This document shows, piece after piece, positions 53,220 to 61,713 of a stretch of DNA of 64,000 nt (within the stretch, counting starts at the first letter, position 1; the number at the start of each line of letters is the position of its first letter). Source of the stretch: Chitinophaga ginsengisegetis (GTDB taxonomy: Bacteria; Bacteroidota; Bacteroidia; Chitinophagales; Chitinophagaceae). Below the pieces are notes generated by a model. That model saw nothing but the letters and a program-made list of their open reading frames with translations, was not told the origin of the DNA and searched no databases. The stretch lies in assembly GCF_900168065.1 (NCBI RefSeq), contig NZ_FUZZ01000005.1:372001-436000 (forward strand). Direction: 5' to 3'. A program made the translations under genes and the position numbers.

Positions 53220-55514
53220 ATGCAGCGTATTCATTATCGTTTAATCACCACGTTATCCCTGGCTTTATTTGCCTGTGGACAAGGGAACCAGCAGAAAAAC
53301 GGGAACAAGCACGAAAAAGATTCTATTGCCATGCGGGAGCAGTTTGCTACTTCACCCGTACTGGATGGCAAAACCGCCATCGGGCACATGCAGGTTGATG
53401 AAGGACTGGAAGTACAGCTGGTGGCCGCAGAACCAATGGTAGTGGCGCCTGTAGCCATGACCTTTGACGAACGCGGACGCATGTGGGTAGTGGAAATGAC
53501 CGGCTTCATGCCCGATACTGCCGGTACCGGGGAAGATAAACCCGATGGTAAAATTGTGATCCTGGAAGACACCAACCGCGATGGCGTAATGGATAAACGC
53601 ACCGTATTCCTCGACTCACTGGTACTGCCACGGGCCATATGCCTGATAGAAAACGGGGTACTGGTAGCCACACCGCCGCAATTGTGGTTTATTGAAAACA
53701 ACAGCGACAAACCCGGTAAGAGAACACTGGTGGATGACCAATACGCTGCCGGCGGAAATGTGGAACACCAGCCAAACGGATTGTTGCGCGCAATGGATAA
53801 CTGGATCTATAACGCAAAATCGGATAGGCGTTACCGTAAGGTGGGAGATAAGTGGCTGAAGGAACCCACGCATTTCCGCGGACAATGGGGCATTACGCAG
53901 GATGATCACGGTCGTCTTTACTATAATAACAACTCCGAAAACCTGCTGGGTGATTATTTTTCCCCGGGACTTGGTGGCACCAATCCGCAACAGAACAATG
54001 CCGCTGGTTTCGACCAGAAAATAGTACCCGATAACCGCACGTATCCCGCGCGTCCTACGCCCGGCGTAAACCGCGGTTACCAGAAAGGTTCGCTGGACGA
54101 TAGTCTCCGCCTGGTGAAATTCACCGCCGCCTGTGGTCCGGTGATTTACCGCGCTAACCTGCTGCCGGCTACCTATGCCGGAAATGCCTTTGTAGCCGAG
54201 CCTTCGGCCAACCTGATCAAAAGAAATATTTTATCAGACAGCAGCTACATCGTAAAAGGTGTACAGGCGTATCAGCGGAAAGAATTCCTCGCCAGCACCG
54301 ATGAACGTTTCAGACCGGTGGACCTGCGTACCGGCCCGGATGGCGCTTTGTATATCGCCGATATGTATCGCGGTATCCTGCAACACAAAACCTACCTCAC
54401 CGAATACCTGAAGAACGAAATAAAGATGCGTAACCTTACGCAGCCACTGAACTGCGGACGTATTTACCGCGTTATTCCTGCCGGCAGTAAACCACAACCG
54501 GTAACGTTTGAACTTACGCCCGCCTTCCTCGGTAAAATGCTTGGTAATGAAAATGGTATTTTGAGAGATAAAGCGCAACAGCTCATCATTGATCAGCACT
54601 TAACCACGATGGCGCCGGAACTAAGGACCATGCTGAAAGACGCGGCGCATCCGCTGACGCAGATCCACGCCCTCTGGACGCTGGAAGGGCTGCACAGTCT
54701 TACCGCAGAAGATATCAGCGGTATCTGGCAACAGCAGGATCCTGTGTTGAAGATGCAGGCGCTGGCAGCATTGCCGGCTGTATTAAACAGCAGCAGTATC
54801 AAAGCAACAATAGCGGCACTGGACTCCCTGTCGGATAACCCATACCTGGCGCCGGTTGTAGCCTATGTATTGCCTGTGGTAGGAAAACTGGATAAAGCCG
54901 CCTCCACCCGCCTGGAAGATAAAATGATAAAAACGTATGCCCCTGACCGTTATGTGGCAGCAGCACTGGTAAATAACGCCGCAAACCGCGAAGCGGCGTT
55001 GCTGAAACAGGTAATTGCCTGGAACCCTGATACCACGCTGGTGTTGCGCCGGCAGCTGGAAACAGTGCTGAAGAACATGGACAGCAAAGCCAATGCGAAA
55101 AAAATGGAGGCATTGCGGAAAGAACTGCCACGGGGATATAAGATTTTCAATACCGTATGTCAAACCTGTCATGGTAAAAGCGGGGAAGGCATTGCTTCTA
55201 TGGCGCCGCCGCTGAATGAAAGCAATTGGGTAAACGGCAACAAGAAAGCATTTATATCTATTGTATTATACGGCCTTACCGGCCCGGTGGAAGTACACGG
55301 CAAAGTGTACAAAGCACCGGAAATAAATGGCGATATGCCGGGCATCGGCGCCAGTGATGAATTCAGTGATGCAGATATTGCACAACTACTGACGTTCCTG
55401 CGCAGTGCCTGGAATAATAAAGCCGATAAAGTTTCTGCTGCAGATATCCAGCAGGTGCGGAAGCTGAACAATGGCCGCCAGAAGCCTTTCACAGCGGGAG
55501 AATTAACGAATTGA
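53220..55514 (+). CDS. Lipoprotein with PVC-type beta-propeller dehydrogenase domain and C-terminal cytochrome c
   Basis: A 764-residue exported protein. The signal peptide ends in a lipobox-like LFAC (Cys19). Residues about 55-420 form a propeller-like domain with MTFDERGRMWVVEMTGFMPD and RPVDLRTGPDGALYIADMYR, as in the putative membrane-bound dehydrogenases common in PVC and Bacteroidota genomes. HEAT-like helices follow (about 440-630), then a cytochrome c domain with the haem motif CQTCHGKSGEG (Cys647, Cys650, His651). It probably oxidises a sugar or alcohol outside the inner membrane and passes electrons to haem; substrate unknown. Single gene, divergent from the nucleoside transporter. 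Confidence 0.85.
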   Translation: MQRIHYRLITTLSLALFACGQGNQQKNGNKHEKDSIAMREQFATSPVLDGKTAIGHMQVDEGLEVQLVAAEPMVVAPVAMTFDERGRMWVVEMTGFMPDTAGTGEDKPDGKIVILEDTNRDGVMDKRTVFLDSLVLPRAICLIENGVLVATPPQLWFIENNSDKPGKRTLVDDQYAAGGNVEHQPNGLLRAMDNWIYNAKSDRRYRKVGDKWLKEPTHFRGQWGITQDDHGRLYYNNNSENLLGDYFSPGLGGTNPQQNNAAGFDQKIVPDNRTYPARPTPGVNRGYQKGSLDDSLRLVKFTAACGPVIYRANLLPATYAGNAFVAEPSANLIKRNILSDSSYIVKGVQAYQRKEFLASTDERFRPVDLRTGPDGALYIADMYRGILQHKTYLTEYLKNEIKMRNLTQPLNCGRIYRVIPAGSKPQPVTFELTPAFLGKMLGNENGILRDKAQQLIIDQHLTTMAPELRTMLKDAAHPLTQIHALWTLEGLHSLTAEDISGIWQQQDPVLKMQALAALPAVLNSSSIKATIAALDSLSDNPYLAPVVAYVLPVVGKLDKAASTRLEDKMIKTYAPDRYVAAALVNNAANREAALLKQVIAWNPDTTLVLRRQLETVLKNMDSKANAKKMEALRKELPRGYKIFNTVCQTCHGKSGEGIASMAPPLNESNWVNGNKKAFISIVLYGLTGPVEVHGKVYKAPEINGDMPGIGASDEFSDADIAQLLTFLRSAWNNKADKVSAADIQQVRKLNNGRQKPFTAGELTN

Positions 55515-55537
55515 CCGTTTGTTGTAAATAAAAGCCT

Positions 55538-55545
55538 TATCTTTG
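55538..55545 (+). promoter_or_regulatory. -7 box (TATCTTTG) ahead of the FMN glutamate-synthase-like gene
   Basis: Exact match to TAnnTTTG, with TTTG at 55518-55521 sixteen bases upstream as a weak -33 candidate. It lies 237 bp before the ATG at 55783, implying a long leader. A strong inverted repeat (55544-55578) begins inside the box and covers the expected transcription start. Confidence 0.45.
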
Positions 55546-55740
55546 CCGGATACAATTATTTATTAATTGAATCCGGCAACTAACATATTAGTCTTACTCA
55601 ATACACCCCGTGCATCCAAATGCACGTGCGGGTTCCTGTTGCCGTTCTTATCCTGCCCCAAAGACTTCAACAATTAAGCCCGGGCAACTTTTAGTACATA
55701 AAGTGTTGTACCCGGGGGGATAACTACCTGCGTAGTTTTA
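55544..55740 (+). ncRNA. Structured leader or small RNA candidate
   Basis: Four hairpins stand in a row without any gene. At 55544-55578 TGCCGGAT and ATCCGGCA form the base of a stem extended by CAATT/AATTG. At 55609-55626 CGTGCAT and ATGCACG pair perfectly around a CCAA loop, with outer CCC/GGG possible. At 55679-55716 CCCGGG and CCCGGG end a bulged stem (CAAC with GTTG). At 55722-55737 AACTAC/GTAGTT is followed by TTTATT and could be a weak terminator. A -7 box sits just upstream. This could be a regulatory leader for the gene at 55783 or an independent small RNA such as a 6S-type RNA; I cannot assign a class by eye. Confidence 0.4.
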
Positions 55741-55782
55741 TTCCGCTAGTATTTTCCAAAACAATCTTATAAAATCAGTTTT

Positions 55783-57348
55783 ATGAATCATCGGATAGCA
55801 CGATGGGCAGTTTATTTTTTATGCCTGTTGCTGGATGTGAGCGTGGCTGCCAGCCTTTATCGCGGTTATTTAAGCGGATGGATCCTGTTACCGGTAGCGG
55901 TAGGACTTACCCTGCTGACGATCTACGACCGGCTGCAGGGTAAGCATGCGTTGTTGCGTAACTACCCGTTACTTGGCCGGTTGCGTTACCTGTTGGAGCA
56001 GATCAGACCCGAAATGCGCCAGTACTTTTTTGAATCGGATACAGACGGGCGGCCTTTCAGCCGCCGTCAGCGTGCAGTAGTGTACCAGCGCGCAAAAGAC
56101 GTAAAACAAACCGTTGCTTTCGGCGCACTGGATAACATGTATGAACCCGGCTATGAATGGGCCGCCCATACTGCCTTTCCAACGAAGGTAAAACCGGAGT
56201 CGTTAAGGGTAAATATCGGAAATGAACAATGCGATAAGCCATATAATGCCAGCCTGCTGAACATCAGCGCCATGAGTTATGGCGCATTGAGTAAAACGGC
56301 CATCGCTTCCCTGAACGGAGGCGCGCAGATAGGAGGGTTTGCCCATAACACAGGAGAAGGCGGGATTAGTCCTTATCACCTGCAGCATGGCGGCCACCTG
56401 ATCTGGCAGATCGGCACCGGCTATTTCGGTTGCCGCGATGAAAAGGGAGATTTCTCTCCCGAAGTATTTACCGCTGCGGCAGCAGCACCAGCTGTAAAAA
56501 TGATTGAAGTGAAACTGAGCCAGGGCGCCAAACCCGGCAAGGGCGGGGTATTACCGGCAGCGAAGAACACACCGGAAATTGCAGGTATCCGTAAAGTAAA
56601 GCCGGGTGTGAGCGTGTTATCGCCCGCCGGTCATACGGCCTTTAGCAATGAGTATGAGATGCTGGCCTTTTTACAGCAGCTACGTAAACTTTCCGGCGGT
56701 AAGCCTGTGGGGTTTAAGCTGTGCGTAGGCCGTGCGGAAGAGTTTGAGCGTATTTGTATTGCGATGATCAACACGGGTGTTTACCCCGACTTTATCACCG
56801 TAGATGGTGCAGAAGGTGGCACCGGCGCGGCTCCGCTGGAATTTACCGATTCCATCGGGATGCCTTTGTATGATGCACTGGCTGTAGTGGTAAACCTGCT
56901 GAGGCATCACCAGCTGAAGCAACATGTGCGCATCATTGCCAGCGGTAAGATCATTACCGGCTTTGATATTATGAAAGTACTGGCAATGGGAGCGGATGCG
57001 TGTTACAGTGCGCGGGGAATGATGCTGGCGCTGGGATGTATCCAGGCGTTGCAGTGCGACAGCGGCAGCTGTCCCGTAGGCGTGGCTACGCAGGATCCGC
57101 ATTTGTACCATGGCGTAAATGTGGCCGACAAAAAGGTGCGTGTGGCTAATTATCACCGCAATACTATTGCCGCATTGGCAGAGCTGATGGGCGCCTGCGG
57201 ATTTGCTGATGCAGAGAAGGTAGACCCTGCAGCCATGTACAGGCGTGTAACAAGAACGGATATACGATCTTATGAAGAAATATATGCGCCGGATCACAAC
57301 AGCAAAGCGGGAGCATCGCTGTATCCGGGGCCATCTGTAAACAACTGA
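55783..57348 (+). CDS. FMN-binding glutamate-synthase-like protein (GltB central/FMN domain, stand-alone)
   Basis: A 521-residue membrane-associated protein. Two N-terminal hydrophobic segments (about residues 8-50) precede a glutamate synthase FMN-binding TIM barrel. That barrel shows MSYGALSKTAIASLNGGAQI, NTGEGGISPYH, KPGKGGVLPAAKN and ITVDGAEGGTGAAPLEF. The [3Fe-4S] cysteines have family spacing: Cys419, Cys425 and Cys430 (C-x5-C-x4-C). The N-terminal glutaminase domain of GltB is absent, so it cannot make glutamate from glutamine alone; its real reaction is unknown. An Rnk-like gene follows 17 bp later. It has a long structured leader. Confidence 0.88.
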   Translation: MNHRIARWAVYFLCLLLDVSVAASLYRGYLSGWILLPVAVGLTLLTIYDRLQGKHALLRNYPLLGRLRYLLEQIRPEMRQYFFESDTDGRPFSRRQRAVVYQRAKDVKQTVAFGALDNMYEPGYEWAAHTAFPTKVKPESLRVNIGNEQCDKPYNASLLNISAMSYGALSKTAIASLNGGAQIGGFAHNTGEGGISPYHLQHGGHLIWQIGTGYFGCRDEKGDFSPEVFTAAAAAPAVKMIEVKLSQGAKPGKGGVLPAAKNTPEIAGIRKVKPGVSVLSPAGHTAFSNEYEMLAFLQQLRKLSGGKPVGFKLCVGRAEEFERICIAMINTGVYPDFITVDGAEGGTGAAPLEFTDSIGMPLYDALAVVVNLLRHHQLKQHVRIIASGKIITGFDIMKVLAMGADACYSARGMMLALGCIQALQCDSGSCPVGVATQDPHLYHGVNVADKKVRVANYHRNTIAALAELMGACGFADAEKVDPAAMYRRVTRTDIRSYEEIYAPDHNSKAGASLYPGPSVNN

Positions 57349-57365
57349 CATAAAACCCGGTTATC

Positions 57366-57740
57366 ATGAAAAAGAAACAGATTATTGTGTCCCTACATGA
57401 TTACGAAATCCTTAAAACCCTGTGCTATCATGCACCGGGCACCGATAAGCTGAGAGAAGAGCTCGACAGGGCCACTGTCAGGAAAGGTAAGGTGCCAGCC
57501 GATGTGGTACAGGTAAACTCCACCCTTAAATTCAGGGATGAGCGTAGTGGGGCTATCAGAAGTGTACAGCTGGTATTGCCGGCTGCCAGCAATTTACAGC
57601 TGGGTAAGTTATCGATCCTTTCTCCCATAGGCACGGCCTTACTGGGATATAGCACGGGGGATGTTATTGACTGGGAAGTACCTGCGGGAAAAACGCAGCT
57701 GCATATCCTGGATGTAACAAATCCGGAGGGGAGCGTATAA
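57366..57740 (+). CDS. Rnk/GreA-C-terminal-domain-like transcription factor
   Basis: A 124-residue protein with a short N-terminal helical segment (about residues 1-45) and a C-terminal FKBP-like GreA/GreB domain, seen in FRDERSGAIRSVQLVLPA and LSILSPIGTALLGYSTGDVI. The N-terminal coiled coil that lets GreA reach the RNA-polymerase active site is much shortened, as in Rnk, the nucleoside diphosphate kinase regulator. It probably binds RNA polymerase without cleavage-stimulating activity; this is family inference. Co-transcribed with the upstream FMN protein, and ended by a strong bidirectional terminator. Confidence 0.82.
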   Translation: MKKKQIIVSLHDYEILKTLCYHAPGTDKLREELDRATVRKGKVPADVVQVNSTLKFRDERSGAIRSVQLVLPAASNLQLGKLSILSPIGTALLGYSTGDVIDWEVPAGKTQLHILDVTNPEGSV

Positions 57741-57783
57741 AAGAGGCTATTAGTGTTAGCGATCAAATATGTATCATAGGAGC

Positions 57784-57818
57784 GAAAAAAGCCCTGGCGT
57801 CTGCCAGGGCTTCTTTTT
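57784..57818. terminator. Bidirectional intrinsic terminator
   Basis: GCCCTGGC (57791-57798) and GCCAGGGC (57803-57810) form an 8-bp stem, extended by A/T, with a 4-nt loop. A-tract and T-tract flank it on both sides, so it can end both the Rnk-like gene (plus) and the DUF192 gene (minus). Confidence 0.85.
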
Positions 57819-58347
57819 ATTGATAAGTTATTTTGTCGCCGTATTTGATGTGATACTTGTCGCAGAATCCACCGTTTACTTCCAGCACGTATTTAGCCTT
57901 TTTGAAAGAAGGAAGACTTTCTTCCGACAGGGGTGTCGCGTATTTCTGAATGGACACAATTTCCAGTTTATCATCTATGTAGATAATATCAAGGGAGATG
58001 TAGGTGTTTTTCATCCAGAAGGCGCGTTCTTCCATGTCAGGGAAAATGAAAAGCATGCCCTGATCATCTGTTATGGATTTGCGGTACATCAGCCCATCGG
58101 CGCGCTGTTCATCTGTTTGGGCCAGCTGGATATCTATTTTCCGCAGGGTATCTGCGCCTGATTTGGAAACGAATGCCAGGGCGCCTTGTTTTTTGAACGC
58201 GATGCCGTTGGAAGTTTCACCGGCAGTTTCCGTAGTGGCGGCCGTGTTGGTGCCGGCAGCTGCGGAACTGTTGGTGTTACTGTTGTTCTGATGACAGCCA
58301 GCGATATATAAACTGGCTATCAGGATACATTTCAGGTGTAATTGCAT
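57817..58347 (-). CDS. DUF192 lipoprotein
   Basis: A 176-residue exported lipoprotein with lipobox IAGC (Cys18). A Ser/Thr/Ala-rich linker (about 20-55) is followed by the DUF192 domain with RADGLMYRKSITDDQGMLFI and MKNTYISLDIIYID. The family has no established function. It starts 12 bp after the stop of mqnE and is the last gene of a three-gene minus-strand operon. Confidence 0.85.
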   Translation of the reverse strand: MQLHLKCILIASLYIAGCHQNNSNTNSSAAAGTNTAATTETAGETSNGIAFKKQGALAFVSKSGADTLRKIDIQLAQTDEQRADGLMYRKSITDDQGMLFIFPDMEERAFWMKNTYISLDIIYIDDKLEIVSIQKYATPLSEESLPSFKKAKYVLEVNGGFCDKYHIKYGDKITYQ

Positions 58348-58359
58348 AAAACAGCGATA

Positions 58360-59541
58360 CTATTTGGTCAGTAGTTCTTCGTCTGAAAAAACTACATCTG
58401 TGTAATCTCTTATTTCGTTGTACACGGTATCTCTTTCCACGGGTCTTCTGCCGGCCTGTTTGATGAGCATGGTGAGCTGGGCGGTATTCATGGAAGGGTT
58501 TTGCTCCTCCGAACCGGCCATAGAGTAAATTTTGGTGGTATCATCTATGGTGCCGTCCAGGTCATTCACACCGAAAGACAGGGTAAGCTGTGCGGTGTTT
58601 CTTCCCAGCATAGGCCAGTAGGCTTTCAGGTGGGGGAAGTTATCCATGTATAAACGTGCGATGGCGTACAGCCTGAGATCTTCCACGATGGAGGATTCCG
58701 GGATATGCGACATATCGTTGCCTTTATTACGGAACTTCAGCGGAATGAAGGTATTGAAGCCACCGGTTTCGTCCTGCAGGGAACGTAAGCGTTCCATGTG
58801 GTCGATGCGGTCGGCAAAAGATTCAACATGACCGTACAGCATGGTGGCGTTGGTGTGCATGCCGCGGTTGTGGGCAGCTTTATGAATGGCGAGCCATCCG
58901 TCGGCATCAACTTTATCGTGACATATTTTAGCGCGCACTTCGGGTGCAAATATTTCAGCGCCGCCGCCTGGCATGGATTGCAGGCCGGCCTCGTTGAGAA
59001 TACGCATACCTTCCTCTATGCTTACTTTGGCTTTGCGGAACATGTAATCCAGTTCCACAGCAGTAAATCCTTTGATGTGCAGGTCCGGACGGTGTGCCCT
59101 GATCTTCTGGATCAGTTCCACGAAGAAGTTGAGCTGCATTTTTGGATGTACACCGCCAACAATATGTACTTCTGTAACGGGTTGGTTATCGTATTTTTTA
59201 ACGATGTCCATCATCTGGTCGATACTCAGTTCCCATCCATCTTCCCTGTTTTTATACAACCGGGAATAGGAGCAGAAGTGGCAGGTGAATACACAAACGT
59301 TGGTAGGTTCGATATGGAAGTTACGGTTGAAGTAAGTCTTGTCACCGTGCATTCGCTCGCGTACCAGGTTGGCTAACGCACCCAAAAAGCCGATATCGCC
59401 TTTTTCAAATAAGATCAGCCCTTCTGCGGGTGTAATTCTTTCCTGTTGGAGGATCTTTTCTGCAATGCCCTTCAATGCTGCGTCCAGGTTGGGTTGCTGA
59501 AGGAGCGTTTGAACAGCCGGATAATCTTGTCTCATCGTCAT
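58360..59541 (-). CDS. mqnE: Aminofutalosine synthase (radical SAM, menaquinone pathway)
   Basis: A 393-residue radical SAM enzyme that joins 3-[(1-carboxyvinyl)oxy]benzoate to SAM in the futalosine route to menaquinone. The cluster-binding cysteines are in NVCVFTCHFCSYSRL (Cys83, Cys87, Cys90, C-x3-C-x2-C). The blocks VTEVHIVGGVHPKM, PGGGAEIF and YWPMLGRNTAQLTLSFGVND are typical of MqnE rather than MqnC. Its start overlaps the stop of the upstream metalloprotease gene by 4 bp (59538-59541), so translation is coupled. No other menaquinone gene lies in the window. Confidence 0.92.
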   Translation of the reverse strand: MTMRQDYPAVQTLLQQPNLDAALKGIAEKILQQERITPAEGLILFEKGDIGFLGALANLVRERMHGDKTYFNRNFHIEPTNVCVFTCHFCSYSRLYKNREDGWELSIDQMMDIVKKYDNQPVTEVHIVGGVHPKMQLNFFVELIQKIRAHRPDLHIKGFTAVELDYMFRKAKVSIEEGMRILNEAGLQSMPGGGAEIFAPEVRAKICHDKVDADGWLAIHKAAHNRGMHTNATMLYGHVESFADRIDHMERLRSLQDETGGFNTFIPLKFRNKGNDMSHIPESSIVEDLRLYAIARLYMDNFPHLKAYWPMLGRNTAQLTLSFGVNDLDGTIDDTTKIYSMAGSEEQNPSMNTAQLTMLIKQAGRRPVERDTVYNEIRDYTDVVFSDEELLTK

Positions 59542-61679
59542 CTTACTTTCATTAATTTGATGGTGTTGGCCCTGTTCCTGTAAATTAATTTTACAAAATA
59601 AACACCATTTGGCTCATTTACCAAATTAAAGGTCAGCCGGTTGCCGGCGCCGATAGCTGCGGCCGGGCGGCTCATAATAAACTGTCCCTGTACATTGTAA
59701 ATGGATACCTGCAGCAGGTCTTCCGGTATTTCCAGGAATGTTACCCAAACAATACCGTCTGTAGGGTTGGGATTCACCAATACTCCTTTTTCACGGAGGG
59801 TTTGATTCACTGATTTGGTGACAATATTAATATTATCAATATAAATGTTATTCTCTGAGTTTGAGATGTTTCTGAAGGCTACCTGGAACTTTCCTTTATG
59901 ACTTACAGCGGTCAGATCCACAGAATCCCGGCGCCATTCGGTGGCGGTAGGGATGTATTCTGTTTGAACAGCTGTGGGGCGTGTAATAAGATTCGGCCCC
60001 CATTTGGAATACAGGACCTGGCCGGTTTCGCGGCAGTCGTTGGTAACCAGCACCTGCAGGGTATCCCATGCGTTTCCGGTGGCAGCGGGGTCGGTAAATA
60101 CGGCTGCGGCTACATCGAAAAAGAGGAATACGGAGTCAGCGCCCTTTGGATCAATGACCGGTGTAATGAGGTCATCAGTCTGGTCGTTGGTATTGTATCC
60201 GAGGTTGCGTATGAGGGCGGAAGCGCTGCTGCCTTTGCCCACATTCCGCACGCGTTCCCAGGTAAAGCTGTGGTCAGGATTATAGAGGTCCCAGCCCGGG
60301 GGCGGGAAGCTGTCGTTTTCAAAGCCCTGTTCAAAAGGCAGGGTGGCTTCCGCATCATAACGGAAACGGATATCCGCTGTATCGTTGGTAACGTTTCCAT
60401 CCGGCTGGCCGTTGGGCGATTGCGTATATGCTTTCAGGTTATAGCTGCCGATTGCCACATTGGAAGAAGGAAGTGTTACGGTGGTTTGCTGCAAACTGGC
60501 CAGGTTGCCTGCCCACTGGTAAGAAGTAAGGGCGCCGTTGTTTACCTGGTACCAGATCCTCACGGCAGTGAGGGCATTGGCGCCGCGGTTACGCAGGGTT
60601 ACTACCGGTGTAATATTGTTGTTGCATATCTTGCCATCCGGGGCGTTGATGCTTACCAGCGAGGCGTCGTTATTCACCATAACAGGAGGTACGCAACCGT
60701 TGGACGTTATCAGGCTGGCGGTTGTATTTTCCAGTACAAAGCGCATGCGATCCACCTGTCCGGCGGTAAAGAGGTGCATACAGGCGTCATCGGTATAGTC
60801 CATGTAGTTCATGAACATTATGCCCGGCGAGGTGGTAGTGCAGTTGTCGAGCCGCGGAAAGGAGGGGCATCCATACGTGTTGTCGCCTTGCACAGGTGTA
60901 TCGGTGATACCATCATCAACGGTACATCCTCCGTTATCATCTCCCCAAATATGTTTTAACCCGAAATAATGCCCTATTTCATGCGTGGCGGTTCTGCCGA
61001 GGTTGTAGGTACTGCCTACGCTGCCGGTAGTGCCAAAAGCGGTGTATTGCACCACTATGCCTTCCTGTTCAACAGGGTAGCCGGTACCCGGAGGGGCGGC
61101 CACGCCGAGGTAATTGCCGGAAAGGCGGGCAACCCAGATATTGAGGTATTTGCTGTGATCCCAGGCGTCGGAGCCGCCGGTATTGTTGTACTTGGCGTCT
61201 GCCGCTGCATTGCTGATAGAAAAGCTTTGGCCGGCAGCTGTTTGTACCCTTACAATGCCATTGGTAGGTTCATCGTCGGGGGTTCTTTGGGCGAGGCAGA
61301 AATTGATGCGGCTGTTGCCGATCCGCGCCTGCCATACTGCGGGCACCTGGCTGATATCGGGATTGGCGGCGTTGTAATCCCGGTTCAGGGCATCGATCTG
61401 TGAGGCGATCTGCGCATCGGTTACCAGCGCAGGATTATCCAGCACTACGTGGACCACCACGGGAACAGATACTGTTTGCGGAATGGCTTCCACCATTGCC
61501 CGCAGCTGTTGCCGTTGCTGGCCCAGCATCATTTTATTTTCGTTATTCTGTATAATATTTTGAAGAGAAGGAATTTCTTTTACCCGCTGTTGCAGTGCTT
61601 CGGCGGTGCCGCATTTACGTTGACCGTTGGCCGTAGCGCAATAAAAAAAGGTAACCAGGGCGAGGATATAGTGACGCAA
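59538..61679 (-). CDS. Secreted M43-family zinc metalloprotease with T9SS type A signal
   Basis: A 713-residue exported protease. The signal peptide (residues 1-19, ending ATANG) is followed by a propeptide-like region, then a pappalysin-like (M43) catalytic domain. The zinc motif HEIGHYFGLKH is at 233-243 and the Met-turn region is MFMNYMDY. Ig-like/CARDB and jelly-roll modules (about 345-630) follow. The C terminus LVNPNPTDGIVWVTF to the final NTIKLMKVR is a type A sorting signal for type IX secretion. It is the first gene of the operon with mqnE and the DUF192 gene. Its upstream region is filled by the large inverted-repeat element at 61714. Confidence 0.92.
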   Translation of the reverse strand: MRHYILALVTFFYCATANGQRKCGTAEALQQRVKEIPSLQNIIQNNENKMMLGQQRQQLRAMVEAIPQTVSVPVVVHVVLDNPALVTDAQIASQIDALNRDYNAANPDISQVPAVWQARIGNSRINFCLAQRTPDDEPTNGIVRVQTAAGQSFSISNAAADAKYNNTGGSDAWDHSKYLNIWVARLSGNYLGVAAPPGTGYPVEQEGIVVQYTAFGTTGSVGSTYNLGRTATHEIGHYFGLKHIWGDDNGGCTVDDGITDTPVQGDNTYGCPSFPRLDNCTTTSPGIMFMNYMDYTDDACMHLFTAGQVDRMRFVLENTTASLITSNGCVPPVMVNNDASLVSINAPDGKICNNNITPVVTLRNRGANALTAVRIWYQVNNGALTSYQWAGNLASLQQTTVTLPSSNVAIGSYNLKAYTQSPNGQPDGNVTNDTADIRFRYDAEATLPFEQGFENDSFPPPGWDLYNPDHSFTWERVRNVGKGSSASALIRNLGYNTNDQTDDLITPVIDPKGADSVFLFFDVAAAVFTDPAATGNAWDTLQVLVTNDCRETGQVLYSKWGPNLITRPTAVQTEYIPTATEWRRDSVDLTAVSHKGKFQVAFRNISNSENNIYIDNINIVTKSVNQTLREKGVLVNPNPTDGIVWVTFLEIPEDLLQVSIYNVQGQFIMSRPAAAIGAGNRLTFNLVNEPNGVYFVKLIYRNRANTIKLMKVR

Positions 61680-61713
61680 AAAAATAGATTTTGGCTTTGA
61701 AGATACGCGAAAA

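Noticed and set aside
59898..60959. A 353-codon open frame on the plus strand
   Set aside because: It is antisense to the metalloprotease gene, which has an intact zinc motif and sorting signal; no domain is visible in the antisense translation.
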